From positions 15,529,648 to 15,593,647 of the forward strand of contig CM057167.1 of assembly GCA_029962745.1 (NCBI GenBank): a DNA stretch of 64,000 nt, in the 5' to 3' direction. Position numbers and translations under genes: made by a program. Origin of the DNA: Echinometra lucunter (taxonomy: Eukaryota; Echinodermata; Echinoidea; Camarodonta; Echinometridae). This document shows positions 10,556 through 22,600 of this stretch, piece by piece. The notes below the pieces were generated by a model. The model was not told where the DNA came from and searched no databases. It was given only the letters and a program-made list of their open reading frames with translations. Each line of letters starts with the position of its first letter. The first letter of the stretch is position 1.

Positions 10556-11269
10556 AAACCCTGACTATTGTAACTCTATACTGCTATTTTTCACAAGAAA
10601 GGCCCCAAGACAAAATCAAACACCCCAAGATTCAAGAAAAACAGATCAAACCATTCTTGAACGGAGATTATCTGGTATAAAGACTATTAATATATCTACC
10701 CTAGATGTTAATACACCAAGGATAATGAATTTTTCAAGCGTTGTTTATACCGAATTTTATGTTCAAGGGAAGATGTTCGTCTGTTCTACATTAAAAATTT
10801 TCTCGGATACACGCTACGATATTCCATCAAAGATCAATTTCAAAGATTCCCCTTCTATTGCTTTAGTTCCTTCCCAAAAATTGAAATTTTCATCATACAA
10901 ATGTGCTTAAATATCGCTTATTACCCTGGCGTCAAGGGTCTCAAATTGAAAACAAAGTGGAAGATATATTTCTTTGATCTTATTTATTCATTTTTATGCA
11001 ACGTGTTTTCTATCTCAAAAGTTGTTTGATGCCATCCATTAGTAAATATTTCAAGATAATTCTCAATTAGTTATCTACAGATTACCCTTCACAATCACAA
11101 ATCACAACCACAAGATCATGAAGACTAGTACAAGAATTGTTCCCTATTTTCATGATTTTGCTTGTCTCGAGCAGTAAATACAGCGAATTTGCTAAAACCA
11201 TATAGTAGGATCCATGCTAAAACAAAAACAAGTTGCCTGCTGTGTGCGTTTTTGGTTCGCGCTCTCCTA

Positions 11270-11326
<57 letters not shown>

Positions 11327-12211
11327 TTCTTTCTCTTTCTCTCTCTCTCTCTTTCATCATGCTTTCTCTCTCCCTATTGCTTTCGTAAAAGAATAAACTT
11401 TGCAGTACTAATGTGGGATTTATTAGTAATTTAATATTTGCTTAGTATGGTAATAAGTTTCCCTTGAGCGTGATCCCAAATTATTGTACAAAAGAGAACC
11501 ATGCGGGAAATACCGAATATTCTGCTCCGTTCGCAACTTTTCATCTTTAGACGTGGGACCTTTTCATATGGGTAGAAGAACGCTTCTACCGCTTATATTC
11601 AACGCTATATCGGTATCAGCATCAGCTTAATTTTGATCAGCTCTTGGTCCGGGCTTCTCCACCCTCATCGAGAAATGTTTTTATTCCTATCTCTTGACTG
11701 TATAACCATGTTAGGTTTCGTATATCTACTTGATATTAATTGTCGACTTATTTCAGCTGTTGTTTATCACTTTTATGTTATATTGCAATGTTTTGTGTTT
11801 TGATACACGAGAAAGTGGAACTGACATGACTGAAGTGAACTAAACCTCGAGAATAGGGTAGAGTCCGGAATTAGTCCGGACGGCAGAAGTGGATTCCTGA
11901 ATCCCTAAATGCTGTCCGCATTAGTGATGCGGACCGGGAGTTTCATACCCTCATTATCTTCCTCTTTTTCTTTTTTCTTTTTCTTTTTTTACTCCCGTCA
12001 TTTTACATGTGGCCTTTCTGTAATAAATCCTCCAACTTGTAATGCCAGTTTACGTGGTTTAGGCATGAAGTTTATGCGCTCAAAAGATCAATGATTCGAT
12101 GTTGTAATGCTCAATGAAACTTTAACTGTGTCTGACTCAAAGTTCCATTATTGTATCTTGAACACAAAATTAAAGTTATATAAGTCATGTCATATAGATA
12201 TATTTCTTCTG

Positions 12212-12826
12212 TAGACCAATTCCACACCGCGAGAGAGCAGCAGCAGACTGGTCGCCATACTGCGGTGTGTACCCAACTTTTACAGTACATAAGTCAATAG
12301 TGCGTTATTAAATTACATTCGTTCGATTTTTTTCTATTTTGGACCAACATATGCATATTTCTTCTAATGTTTGCAATGAGGAATAATCAGGGAAGTTCAG
12401 GTCGCAGCTGTGCGGTGCTCAAATGCCACAACAATTGGAGAAAGCTTAAAAATTGGAGGCTAACTGAGTGCGAAATTCACTCGCCTTTGACTCAGGAAGC
12501 CTGTTTGTGTGAGAAGCCGTACTCCCTACACAGAGATTCTTGGTCATCAACAAACTTTTACTGAAAAAACTAAGGGGGAAAAGTAACGAAAGTACAAAAA
12601 TACATCAGACCTGTCAGATATGGCCATTGTCTTACATCATCTACCCATGTATCCATGCTTTATTGTATTGATCTAGAATAAAGTTAATGAAACAGTATCA
12701 GGGCATATCCTACATCTTTCAATGATTTCGTACACAGAGCCAATCGCGGTCAGCGCGCTATCACACCGCAGCTATCGTGCCGCCGATAGAGGGCCAAATA
12801 CATAAATCGGAGATGGAATTGATCTA
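12212..12826. mobile_element. Large MITE (TAGACCAATT ends), copy near CFAP90 promoter
   Basis: Left end TAGACCAATTCCAC and right end ATGGAATTGATCTA are near-perfect inverse complements. The interior is closely similar to 62397-63187. Shared phrases include GGGAAGTTCAGGTCGCAGCT and GAGAAGCCGTACTCCCTACA. Relative to that copy this one lacks an internal stretch of about 180 bases. No transposase ORF. Confidence 0.85.
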
Positions 12827-12975
12827 TTGAGTTGAAATATGGTATAATTATATACCTAATGTAAAAAAAGGTTTTAAAAAAGCACCTTTTTGTTAATATG
12901 ATTAAACGAGGGTAAGAAAGTAAAGTTCTCGTCGTGATATAATTAGCTCGGGGAACTTCAGGGAAAACGACAGCT

Positions 12976-12989
12976 GAAACCATGGAAAC
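12976..12989 (+). promoter_or_regulatory. Candidate RFX X-box upstream of CFAP90
   Basis: GAAACCATGGAAAC matches 13 of 14 positions of the X-box consensus GTHNYYATRRNAAC and lies 366 bases upstream of the proposed ATG. RFX factors drive many ciliary genes through X-boxes, so the position suits a ciliary gene. A single short motif can arise by chance. Confidence 0.4.
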
Positions 12990-13355
12990 GGATGCGCATA
13001 GGAGCTGCGAAACGGAATATGAACGCGAGCAGGGTTTGAAATGCGGAATGAATTCCACTTTGGGCCGCAGTGCTTATGAAAACGGCAAGCTGAAGATTTT
13101 TCGCAATGGAAAATGATGACATAACAAAGACAATGAAGGAAAAGATGCATCCCGCAATATATTGTGACGTAATTGATCATGCGCATAACGCGCTTCACAC
13201 ATAAACAGAAAATGACTGTAAAACATAATACACGTACCTCCCACTGCACACTGCACTGAGGCATCCAAGCTAACTTTAGGTATCAGAATATATGACACGC
13301 AGATACAGTGTTCGATTAGCATTTTCTCATGTCTTACCCCGGGGAAGGGAACAGC

Positions 13356-13663
13356 ATGTCAAACTATGGATTCAGCCAGCAAAACCCCCAGCAACAGAAA
13401 CTCCTCTGGGCGGAAATTGTCACAGTGAGTCATCATCATTCATTATTCTGAACCTGTTCTACATCCACTCTTTCCTCTCTCGCTTCCTCAAAATCCTTCA
13501 TCCCTTCTCTCTATATATTTTCATTTCTCTGCTCTTTCTCTTTCACTTTCGCTCTCTAATTGTATATTTTCTTTTCTTTTTGTTTCTCCTTGCTAGAGGA
13601 GAAAGAATTAAGGAGGGACGGAGGAGGGAGAGAAAGAGAGAGAGAGAGAGAGAGGGGGGGGGG

Positions 13664-13711
<48 letters not shown>

Positions 13712-16700
13712 TGGTAAAAAGGGAGAAGGAGAAGAGAAATTGGGAGCATAAAACAGAAGTCTGATCTGTTAACTTGAACTTGTTAACGTGGTAAAATTGC
13801 GCCGTTTTAGCACTGAACCCTACACTGTCAGTAGAGTTCAAAAGAATCAAATCAACATTGCGCCGAAGATTTTGTTTTTAATGTTAATCCTTGTCTGTCG
13901 GATGTCATGTGACAAAAATCATAACTATGTTAAAATAATTTTTTCCGGGGGGGGGGCAAGAATATGACGATGTACCCCAGTACGAGGGTACACGCAAGCG
14001 AGAGAGCGAAGCGACCGAACGGTTCACGAGGGAGTTTTTGCCTTTATAGAATTGAAATCACACCATCTGGTGCACACTTTGGGTGGAATTTCAGAAAATT
14101 TTCAGTAAAAAAAGTAAGGTTTGAAAAATTTCTGCCCCCTCTCCGCTTCGTACACGGCCATTCCTTCAATTGCTCTTATTATTGCAACATAGGCCTACAC
14201 CCAGAAGGGACTACGCAGTGGACCCCTTTTAGGATCATGATGATTGTTTTTCATGCTGCTTTTTAGTATGTCTTTTCCCATCAAGTTTCCCATATATTGC
14301 AGTTTATGTGCAGAGCACATTGGAATTTACTTCCATAACTGATTCTTTGCACACGTTTCTGTAACTATGACCTATGGTTATGGCGCCTCCTTGGCAGCAT
14401 CTTGGCAAAGGTCAAATGAGAATTCGGTCTTTTCCAACTTCTCAATCGCTCATCGGCATATTAACGAAAATTGTATGCAAACACTGCAGACATTTTGGAA
14501 GCAAATATCCAATAGAACATTATCTGGTTCACTCAAAGCACCCCTATGTATAGCATGCCTAGCTCTCAGCTCAAGATGGTGATTTTTTTGCCTAGGCCTT
14601 TTGTCTTCTCGGTCGTTTCAGGCGTGACATGTGTCCGATGATCTCTCCCGTTGCATAAAACTTACCATTAACGGTAACTACCATGGTAACATTGCTCAAG
14701 TTAGCCAATCAAATTCAAGGTTTCCGTGGAAGTTACTGCTGATGGCAAAGTTACCATCAATGGTAAGTTTTTTTTTTGCAACGGGGTTAGGTCTTAGAAC
14801 AGAAAAGGATAAGCTCTGCCTTTGGCATGTTTGGGCGTTGTGGCGTGCACGTCCAGCTAACAGTGGAAGTTATAAACTGATTCAGCGGACCCAGGTTCAA
14901 GTCACGTCTTTCGGATGGTGACGTAAAAGGTCGGTCCCAGTCGTAAATAATCATTATTGATACACGGTCTGTAAAAACCCAATTCTTCATAAATGTTAGG
15001 GATCATTAAATGACTATGAAAAGAAAATCCGACATTGTTCAGAAAGGAATATAAGTAAATAAATAATAACTCAATTAAAAAAAAAACAAACATACATTTG
15101 AGCCAGGTTGCTATATGGCCAGCGAGCATGGCGAGGGTATATTAGTATTCAATTTTTCGTCTCTCTCTCTGACAGAGAGAACATCGGATCAAGGAGAGAC
15201 ATCTTGCCATCAAAGGGGATCCAACTGGGGTGTTGCCAGGCACCCCCAAACTACACCAACTACAGGGCAAGGGGGAGGATGAAATGACTTACTTCAACAA
15301 TCACAAAAAGGTAAGAATTCTAGTTCGTGTTTACACAATAGGCTCTTCTCTCTATTAAATGTTATCTGTAGAAAAGCCTCTAAAAGAGCCTCTAATAAAA
15401 TCCGCTCTGGCATCCAACCAACACTTTTGCTCAGTTTGGAGGTAAGCTCTAAATGTATACATGTGCTGACAACTAACAGGTTTTTCTTGCAAACACTCAT
15501 GATGATGATAATAATGATAATAGTAATAACAACACCTACAATAATAATAATAATAATAAACCATTCAGTGTGTAAAATAATGCACCCCGTTCCTCGACGT
15601 ATCCATTTCAAAATATTACTCCTTACTTATAAGGCTCTTCATAGACTCGCTCCAGCATACATCAAAGATCTCATCTTACCAAGGTACCTACCTACCTGTA
15701 CCTCCTCCAACAGACTTCGTTCATCCACATCTGCCCACCTTCAACTAGCTCATGGCCCCCGAGCCCACACCCGCTATATGGCGATCGTGCCTTTTCCGTA
15801 TGTGCTCCCAGGCTATGGAACAAACTCCCTGTACATGTCCGAGACTCACCGACATTTCCCACCTTCAAGAATAGATTAAAAACCTACCTTTTCACCCAGT
15901 AATTTTCTAGATTTTTGTTAATCTGTATAATGTAAGTTGTGGTTTGTTCCTCCCTCCCCAGTAGTTAATTTTATCATATCATAACTTTATATTTGTATTG
16001 TATTTCTATATATGTTTCTTTCTTTTTTATGTTTGTATTGATTTAATCGTTATGTAAGCGCTTAGAAACAAAATGTATTAAGCGCAATAAAAATGTTGTC
16101 TATTATTATTATCATCCCTAATGATGTTATCTGAATGCAAAGCGACCCTTAATCTTAAAACAATTCATCTTTTCATTTCATAGGCAAATACCCAAATGTT
16201 TGAACTTATGAAAACAACTTCAAATCCATGAAATTTTGACTCTCTAGGCAAATGGACGTGGATATTATGAATATAATTTATTGCTCACGTTCCGTCAAGG
16301 AAAAAAAAAACCTCTCCTTCTTCCTCGTCGGTATGAATTATCCTGTGAAAATTGCGTTATTTTTCTTCATCAGCACGAGCCTAACTCGACTTATGATCGG
16401 CTCTTTCAAGTCAAACACGGCTACCAAAACAAGATACACAGAGATGACCGCGAACACACATTGGGACTTAACGTACATGACGAGGTAGGTGACAGATGGG
16501 CCGATGATGATCATCAGGAGGAGGAGGAATATGATGATGGTTTTGGTAGTGGTGGTGGTAATGGTGCTGGTGGTCGTGATAATGATGATGATGATGATGA
16601 TGATGATGACGATGACGAGGACGACGATGAGGTAGTGGTGATGATGATTGAGGTGATTAACTGTCCGAGGTAATCGTGAGTTTTCGAAAAATTAATGATT

Positions 16701-16959
16701 GATTGATTGATGGTGATGATGATACGGATAATGATGACGAGAAGGAGGAGGAGGAGGGGAGGAGGAGGTAGTGATGATAATGGTTGAGGTGATCAATGAT
16801 GATGGTTCTGAGGTAATCCAGAGAATTAGGGAAATGAAGATTGATCTGATGATGATGATGATGACGAGGAGGAGGAGGGGAGGAGGTAGTGATGATAATG
16901 GTTGAGGTGGTTAATGATGATTGTTCTGAGGTAATCATGAGTATTAGGGAAATGATGAT

Positions 16960-17008
<49 letters not shown>

Positions 17009-17578
17009 AATTATGATGAGGAGGAGGAGAAAGGGGAGGAGGAAGGGAGAAGGAGGAGGAGGAGGTATAGTGATGATGATGGTTGAGGTGATAAATGATG
17101 GTTCTTAGGTAATTATGAGAGTTGGGTTGATTGATGACGATGATGACGATGGTGATAACAATAACAATTTTTTAAAAGTTTGAATTTGTTGATAATGACA
17201 ACAATAACGGTGACTAGTGATCATGATGATAAGGATTATGATGACGATGACGGCGATGGTCAACATGATTTGATAATGGTGACGATGAATAATCAGGGAG
17301 GATTTTCACTTTAAGTGTGCGATAAACGATCCAAAATCACCCTCTATCATTGGTTATTTCAGATAACAACCATTTTCTCTCCTCTCCACTCTTTCTCCAT
17401 CCAGGAATCTAAGAAAGCCGTACCAGCTCTCTCCTCCTCTGCGTACGGCCATCGACCCCCGCTAGAGAAACCGACTCGCGAGCACGCCCGCATCGAGCTA
17501 GTCGTGAAAGGGTTTTACCGTCATCGTGGAACGAATCTACCCGAGTACGGAACCGACCCTGATCTTCTTCATCATTAA
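13356..17578 (+). CDS. CFAP90: CFAP90-like (C5orf49 family) ciliary microtubule protein, copy B
   Basis: Four exons join in phase 0: 13356-13424 (starts MSNYGFSQQNPQQQ, donor ACA|gtgagt), 15176-15310 (contains REHRIKERHLAIKG, donor AAG|gtaaga), 16374-16484 and 17405-17578 (TAA), about 162 aa. The run MTYFNNHKK | HEPNSTYDRLFQ crosses the exon 2/3 junction and matches the SYFNR...YD..F core I recall for vertebrate CFAP90. It is followed by GYQNKIHRDDREHT, LGLNVHDE and AYGHR...FYRHRG. Vertebrate CFAP90 is about 147 aa. It is a small microtubule inner protein of ciliary doublets. The exon 1 assignment rests on ATG context, phase and donor only. Intron 2 carries a LINE fragment and intron 3 the GAT microsatellites. 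Confidence 0.77.
14647..14785. mobile_element. Fold-back MITE (GTTGCATAAAACTTAC family)
   Basis: CCCGTTGCATAAAACTTACC at left is the inverse of GGTAAGTTTTTTTTTTGCAACGGG at right, ignoring the T-run length. Inner arms are TAACTACCATGGTAAC. It lies in CFAP90 intron 1. A relative is at 22601-22756. Confidence 0.75.
14832..14962 (+). mobile_element. tRNA-derived SINE fragment
   Basis: Contains a B-box-like GGTTCAAGTCAC after a tRNA-like head (GGCGTTGTGGCGTGCACG), then a SINE-like body with GGTGACGTAAAAGGTCGGTC and an ATTATTGATA end. The tRNA head is decayed; it is not a functional tRNA. Confidence 0.55.
15582..16115 (+). mobile_element. CR1/L2-like LINE 3' end, frameshifted, in CFAP90 intron 2
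   Basis: The frame from about 15604 reads KILLLTYKALHRLAPAYIKD, then LRSSTSAHLQLAHGPR. The next frame continues DRAFSVCAPRLWNKLPVHVR and FKNRLKTYLFTQ, ending in a stop near 15902. This is the classic C-terminal tail of LINE ORF2. One frameshift (around 15779) breaks it. The 3' UTR ends with AAGCGCAATAAAAATGTTG and an ATT-repeat tail. It is 5'-truncated and inactive. Confidence 0.9.
16506..17255. repeat. GAT/GGA trinucleotide microsatellites in the last CFAP90 intron, copy B
   Basis: Same array as 350-1115 but with different run lengths: the first GAT run is shorter here and the one near 16963-17007 is longer. It yields poly-Asp ORFs that are not real. Confidence 0.9.
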
Positions 17579-18179
17579 AAAAAAAAGAAACATTAGTAAA
17601 ATAAAACCAAGGACAAAAGGCTACGGGGTAATAATTCAAATACCTTTCTGAAAAGAAAAAGAAAAAAAATGTTTTCAGTGACATTTTAAATGGATGATGC
17701 TTACTTGAAAGATTTCTCAGTGAGATAGGGGGTGGCAAGGATAGAATAATATGTCAGTCTAAGAAGGGATGAAAGCAATACAAGATCGCTCTTGATGCTG
17801 AAGTTAATGTGGTTCGAATAATGTCTTCTGATTAAAAAAAAAATGTTTAAACAATGGTTCCAAAAATTCCTTTAGTGACTGATGATTCAAGACTACATCA
17901 AACGAGAAGATGAATCAAAATGCTTTTAAAAAATTATTTAATGTAAAAATGGAAGATGGCGACGAAATATGTCAGCAGAAATACTATAAAATAATGTAAC
18001 AAAAAAGAAAGAAAAGAAACCAAGAGAAAAAAGGGGCTTTAAAACCGGTCATTCTTCTTGCCCCTATAATAAAAAAAAAAAAAAAAATGGATTATCATAT
18101 TTTTTTCTGGTTCTTCGAGAAACAATGCAGGAGAATAAAGAAACTAACCATTTATCTGTCGTATCTATTTGTTGCTTTC

Positions 18180-18667
18180 ACTGTACGTCTGTCTTCAATA
18201 CCTTCAAGTACACAGAACTTATATCAACTCTTGCTCACAGGCGAAGGAGGGGTGACGTGATTAATGTTTTCAAGTATTTGACAGGAGTATACATGTATCA
18301 CACTCAACATGATCTTTTTTTTTCTACTTAGCACAGAGGAGGTCTAGAGGCGACAAAATGAAACTAGACAAACAGTACTTTCGGCTTGATTTGAGGAAAC
18401 ATTTCTTCATGCAGGAACAGAGTTGTAGATTTGTGGAACAGTCTCCCTGAATATGTTATCTCAGCAACTTCTGTAAACAATTTCAAGAATACACTAGATA
18501 AAAACTGGTCTAAAAACCATTATCTTGTCTATAAGCCTATATAAAGTGTATAAGTTATTATCTACACACACTTGTGACCTTTCCCACTTATTCGATTTGT
18601 TAAGACATGGATCTGTCCTATATCATCGTGGGATTAAAGTAAAGTAAAGTACGGTAAGTAAAGTTCA
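18180..18667 (+). mobile_element. Non-LTR retrotransposon (LINE) 3' fragment, copy B
   Basis: Same fragment as at 2040-2850 with the RRRRGDVINVFKYLTG motif and WNSLPEYVISA, but without the TTAA MITE. The sequence runs directly through a single TTAA into the 3' UTR and its GTAAA tail (18638-18664). Confidence 0.75.
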
Positions 18668-19068
18668 TCACAAGGGGAAGGGAGGAAGAAAACACAGGCA
18701 GTATATACACAAACACTTTGCTAACACCTCGTTTCAATTGCATTTTTCAATACAGTTTATTTGATCAGTGTTTAACACAAACTCATTGTCTGATAAAAAT
18801 GTAATTACTGTAACAAAAGAGAATTTTCAATCTGTTCTTTAAGAACAATAACAATTTCCCAAAACATATCACAATTTCATGAATACTAAATACCGTCAGT
18901 ATTAGATCTCAAATTCCACAGGGCTACTCAGCAATTAACAGAAGTTAACCTTGTACACTGAATAATAAAAAAAGAAATCTTGAATTCACTTTAGCTTTGT
19001 CCTTTTCCAATCGAAATACTGTTGGGTTTTGTGCACCTCTGTTGGCAAAACCAACAAACTAGAGACCT

Positions 19069-19210
19069 GGAGCCTGTTTCTCGAAACTGTCATAGGTCTA
19101 AGTTTTCGGACAACCCAGAGAGACACGTGTCATAGAATACTAGTAACATGTGTTTCAATGAGATGTCCACGAGCTAATGGACTTATGATGGTTACGAGAA
19201 ACTGGCTTCC
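19069..19210. mobile_element. Fold-back MITE (TTTCTCGAAAC family), copy B
   Basis: Duplicate of 3261-3402 with a few substitutions; ends GGAGCCTGTTTCTCGAAAC and GAGAAACTGGCTTCC. Confidence 0.7.
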
Positions 19211-19349
19211 GTTGTACACATACACACACAAAAGAATATTAGTTCAAGGTGGATCATTATCATCCTGATCTTCAGGAATAAAAGACAAACAAACAAACAA
19301 ACAAAAAGCTAGTAATTTGACTTGACGTTTGCTTTGGCAAAATTACTCC

Positions 19350-19491
19350 AAGGGAGCGTTTCATGAAGAGTCTTGACGGTTATTTTCCCTGACTAATTTG
19401 CTCTCATCCAATCAGGGGCGAGGATTTTCAGTAGCTTATAACTGCTGTCAGTGAAAATCACTGACAAAACTCTTCATGAAACACTCCCCTG
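19350..19491. mobile_element. Fold-back MITE (GTTTCATGAAGAGT family), copy B
   Basis: Duplicate of 3540-3681; ends AGGGAGCGTTTCATGAAGAG and CTCTTCATGAAACACTCCCC. Confidence 0.7.
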
Positions 19492-21244
19492 GTTTTTATT
19501 TTTTTCAAATGTATAAGATTAGGGCTTGGGATGTGATCAGGTTTTAGATACAGATGAGGGCTAGGGATAGTGAAGTGTCTCGGGTTGGAGCAAGGAATTC
19601 AGTAGGTACTGGAACTTGATCACGGAGCAACTGTTGCCGGAGTGTGAGTTGTAGAACCACCAATAACACACAGAAAAAATAAGTAAGACTATATCTGGTT
19701 TTCAAAATAAATTACATCTATCAGAGATTATCAACTTTTTGAAGATCATATTGCACATTTTGTTTGATAAATATTATCAAAATAACTAAGCATAAAAGAA
19801 AATGTGATGAATAACAGTATGCTGTAGTGATATTTTCATTAGGTAAATATTCTGTTTTTCAAAAAAAAACCAAAAACTGAAACAAAAGATACAGTGCTTA
19901 AATAAGTCCATTTTTACATTGCAGAAAGAAAATCCATTGCATAAGGCAGGAAGAGAAGAGAAAAAAAAAGAAAAGAAAAGAGAGGGCTGTCTATGCCGGG
20001 GCTGCTGTTGAACAATGGTGATATGAAATGAATTTTAAAAGAATGCAGAATATTTGTAATATACATGTACACCTATCTTTCGGAGACACCTTATATTTTA
20101 TATCTAGCACCCTTTAAAATGTATACAACCTCCCTATTTGAGTCATACAGTAGAGCTGGACTAAAAAGACAGAAGAAATGGAGAGAGAGATGGGATTTGT
20201 CATAAAATCTTCCACTAATGAATTACCAGTACCTGCTCTATTAGGAATGTTTTATGTTAGGTAACATAATCACAAAGGAGTATTGATATCCACTGGTCAA
20301 CTGTTTCAAAATTCATTATTCACTGAATATGAACACACATTTTGGGGGCTAAACATTTGTACTTCATGTTATTATCATGTGATTTTACCAAACAGAAAAC
20401 AAACTAAGCTTATATAGAATTAATTACTTGCATTAGTCTTAATTAGCACTGAATAATGATGATAATAAAAACATTCACCTTTCAAGTATTAGATTATATC
20501 TTTCAAAGACTTTCAAAAGCCTCAGTTACATTAGCAAAAATCAAAATCTAAAAACCGTACCATTTGCACTTGCCAGAACAACCTAGAGCTTTTCTTTTTT
20601 TGACAAAAAAAGCACATGTGCGAAAAACCCCCAATCTCATACAGGTTTTTTGGCAAATGATGCGCATGCGTGACCTCTCTGTCATTTTCATCTCGCTGCA
20701 CTGTGCACGCAGAAATGCCCCACGTGACTAAAAACCTGTTTAATACCGGCGAGATATGAGCAAGCGTTTACAATGGCAAAAAACCAATGGAAAACCTGCA
20801 AAGTTTTAAAAAACCACTTCAGAGGTTGGTTTTTCGATTTGGGTTTTTCCCAAAATTTATGGGTAGTTGCCTAGTAACTTCCAACGAAAAACCTGCATGT
20901 TGGAAAAAATTGAATCTTTTGATGCCAGTGTAAACGGCACTAAAGGTAACAATACAAACTTACAAAATAAAATACAACCACACCACCAGTAATACAGTAA
21001 ATTATGAGTATAACCAATTTTGCCCCTACTATTTCACATCTTTACCCATCACAAATATTACACCTACGTGTATCACCGCACTGAGAATACAAGCTTTCGA
21101 CCATTTCAAGTCAATTGCCAATTTTTGTGGAAAGAATCCGTAAGTTTTTGATTCACGGCCCTCAAACATATCAAATGCATGAGCAGTGCACCAACATAAT
21201 ACTCAAACTACAAATGCTCTCTCGTGTATTTAGTAATCCATATA

Positions 21245-21853
21245 CTGTATAAGCTGAAATTTTCGCGGTGGTTTTATTTTCGCGAATTTCGCGAATCACT
21301 CACCTATCGAGAATTTAACAACATGCGAAAATATCTGCACCTTTGCTTCATCTCTCGTCAATGGCACTTGTTGTTGCCATTAACATGCACGATGCGGAAA
21401 GTGCAGCAGTCCTCCGTACTGTGTGTAGCATCATATCACAACACACAGAGAAACTGTCACTCACCACAAGTTAGTTCCGTATATAGTTACCTCCAAAACC
21501 TGTATAAGAAGCCAAATTCTGCTACCCAAAATGCGGAATAGGTGCCATTTTTCCAAAGCATGCGGGGCTTTGGTGGGGTGGTAAGAAAGAGAGTCGCCAA
21601 AAATGCGCTATAAATCAAGAAATCGGGGGTTTTGTGACAGCTTTCTTTATTTATCGCAAGCTACGAGTGTGATGGTATTGGCAAAAAATAATCAAAAAAC
21701 AAATCCTCCGGATCTGCCAATATGGCTCTTTCATGTACACATAAGCTTACTGCAAGTCCTGCTCTTGCGCTCAGGAAATCAACAACTTGCGAAAATGTCT
21801 GTGAGCCTCTGATTCGTGAAAATATCTGTACGCGAAAATATTGGCTTATACAG
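21245..21853. mobile_element. TA-flanked MITE (CTGTATAAGC ends), absent from copy A
   Basis: Starts CTGTATAAGCTGAAATTTTCGCG and ends CGCGAAAATATTGGCTTATACAG, flanked by TA (21243-21244 and 21854-21855). Copy A has the uninterrupted site near 5463. The 609-base interior has CGCGAA repeats near both ends and no transposase. This fits a Tc1/mariner-type non-autonomous element. Confidence 0.87.
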
Positions 21854-21892
21854 TAAGTAATAGTAGAAGTTCAGAATTTGCTCAACCCATGC

Positions 21893-22150
21893 TGCCCTAC
21901 TTTGACAAAAGGAAGCATGTGACATGTCAAGCAAATTTGAGTTATTGATATTTTCATATTTTACCTTAGTGTGCTCTTCTTCCGGGTCAAATTTGATGCA
22001 TGAACATTCATCCTGCTAAGAGATATGTCAGGCAAGACATCATGGTATTTGCACTGACATTAGTGTAAATGACAGATATATTTTACTCTTCTACAGGAAA
22101 TGTCACTTTTGTCACTTGCTTCCTTTTGCCACTCTAGGGCAGCATAGCAA
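21893..22150. repeat. Dispersed repeat shared with SRI intron 1, copy B
   Basis: Duplicate of 5500-5765; also related to 39746-40020. Confidence 0.75.
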
Positions 22151-22600
22151 TACAGAATTTTCTTTTTGTGACACTTTTTCATTATCATACTGAAAAGTTT
22201 TAAAAAAAAAAAAAATCCTTTAATGAGCAAATTACTTTTCTTGCTATTGAAATGCAGCTAACGTCATCAAAGTATTCTTTCTATTCGTTGTTTATAAACT
22301 TCCACGAGTTTAATGAGGTAAGGCACATCGCAATTGTAATTCCCAATCACCATATATATTTATACGTTGACATTAAATTCATCTGACCAATAACAATATA
22401 TAAAACACCATCGTATCATTGTCAGTATCTTTTTCTTTTTATATACACTGAGACATGTATTTATATCTCACTACAATAATCATTTAGAACCTATTGCATC
22501 ACAGTTTGCATGGATTTAAAGCACCACAAACACTTCCAACAAAATCAGTAAATTCTGAGTACGGGCAGTGGTACACGTATTTCTTCAAAAATCACTGCCT

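Larger units (their letters stand above)
6399..13355. other. Repeat-rich non-coding region upstream of CFAP90
   Basis: No gene was recognised. It holds poly-T/G runs (6485-6554), poly-A (6979-7004), an AAATGAAT minisatellite, a TA-flanked MITE (8288-8582), a C-run/G-run palindrome (about 8928-8951), a decayed tandem array (8970-9580), GGA/GAA tracts, a long-TIR MITE (9855-10070), GA and CT microsatellites, 10560-12200 with nothing recognisable beyond a CT tract, a large MITE (12212-12826) and the presumed CFAP90 promoter. Confidence 0.7.
16157..22288. repeat. Duplicated block, copy B
   Basis: Collinear with 1-5898. It starts at AAAACAATTCATCTTTTC (window base 1 is AAAACAATTCATCCTTTC) and matches up to TATTCGTT at about 22288, where copy A hits the gap. 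The match may extend further on both sides beyond what this window can show. It lacks the copy A TTAA MITE and has its own TA MITE (21245-21853). Confidence 0.93.
17579..22288. other. Non-coding flank downstream of CFAP90, copy B
   Basis: Same content as 1436-5898: LINE fragment, fold-back MITEs, AT-rich stretch with nothing recognisable (19500-20500), inverted-repeat element (about 20763-20945) and dispersed repeat (21893-22150), plus the TA MITE. Confidence 0.7.

Noticed and set aside
11162..11434. Ser-Leu repeat ORFs (also near 13608, 34056, 47387 and 63268)
   Set aside because: Translations of CT/GA microsatellites.
21224..21541. 105-codon ORF in copy B
   Set aside because: Lies mostly inside the copy B-specific MITE, with no family motif.
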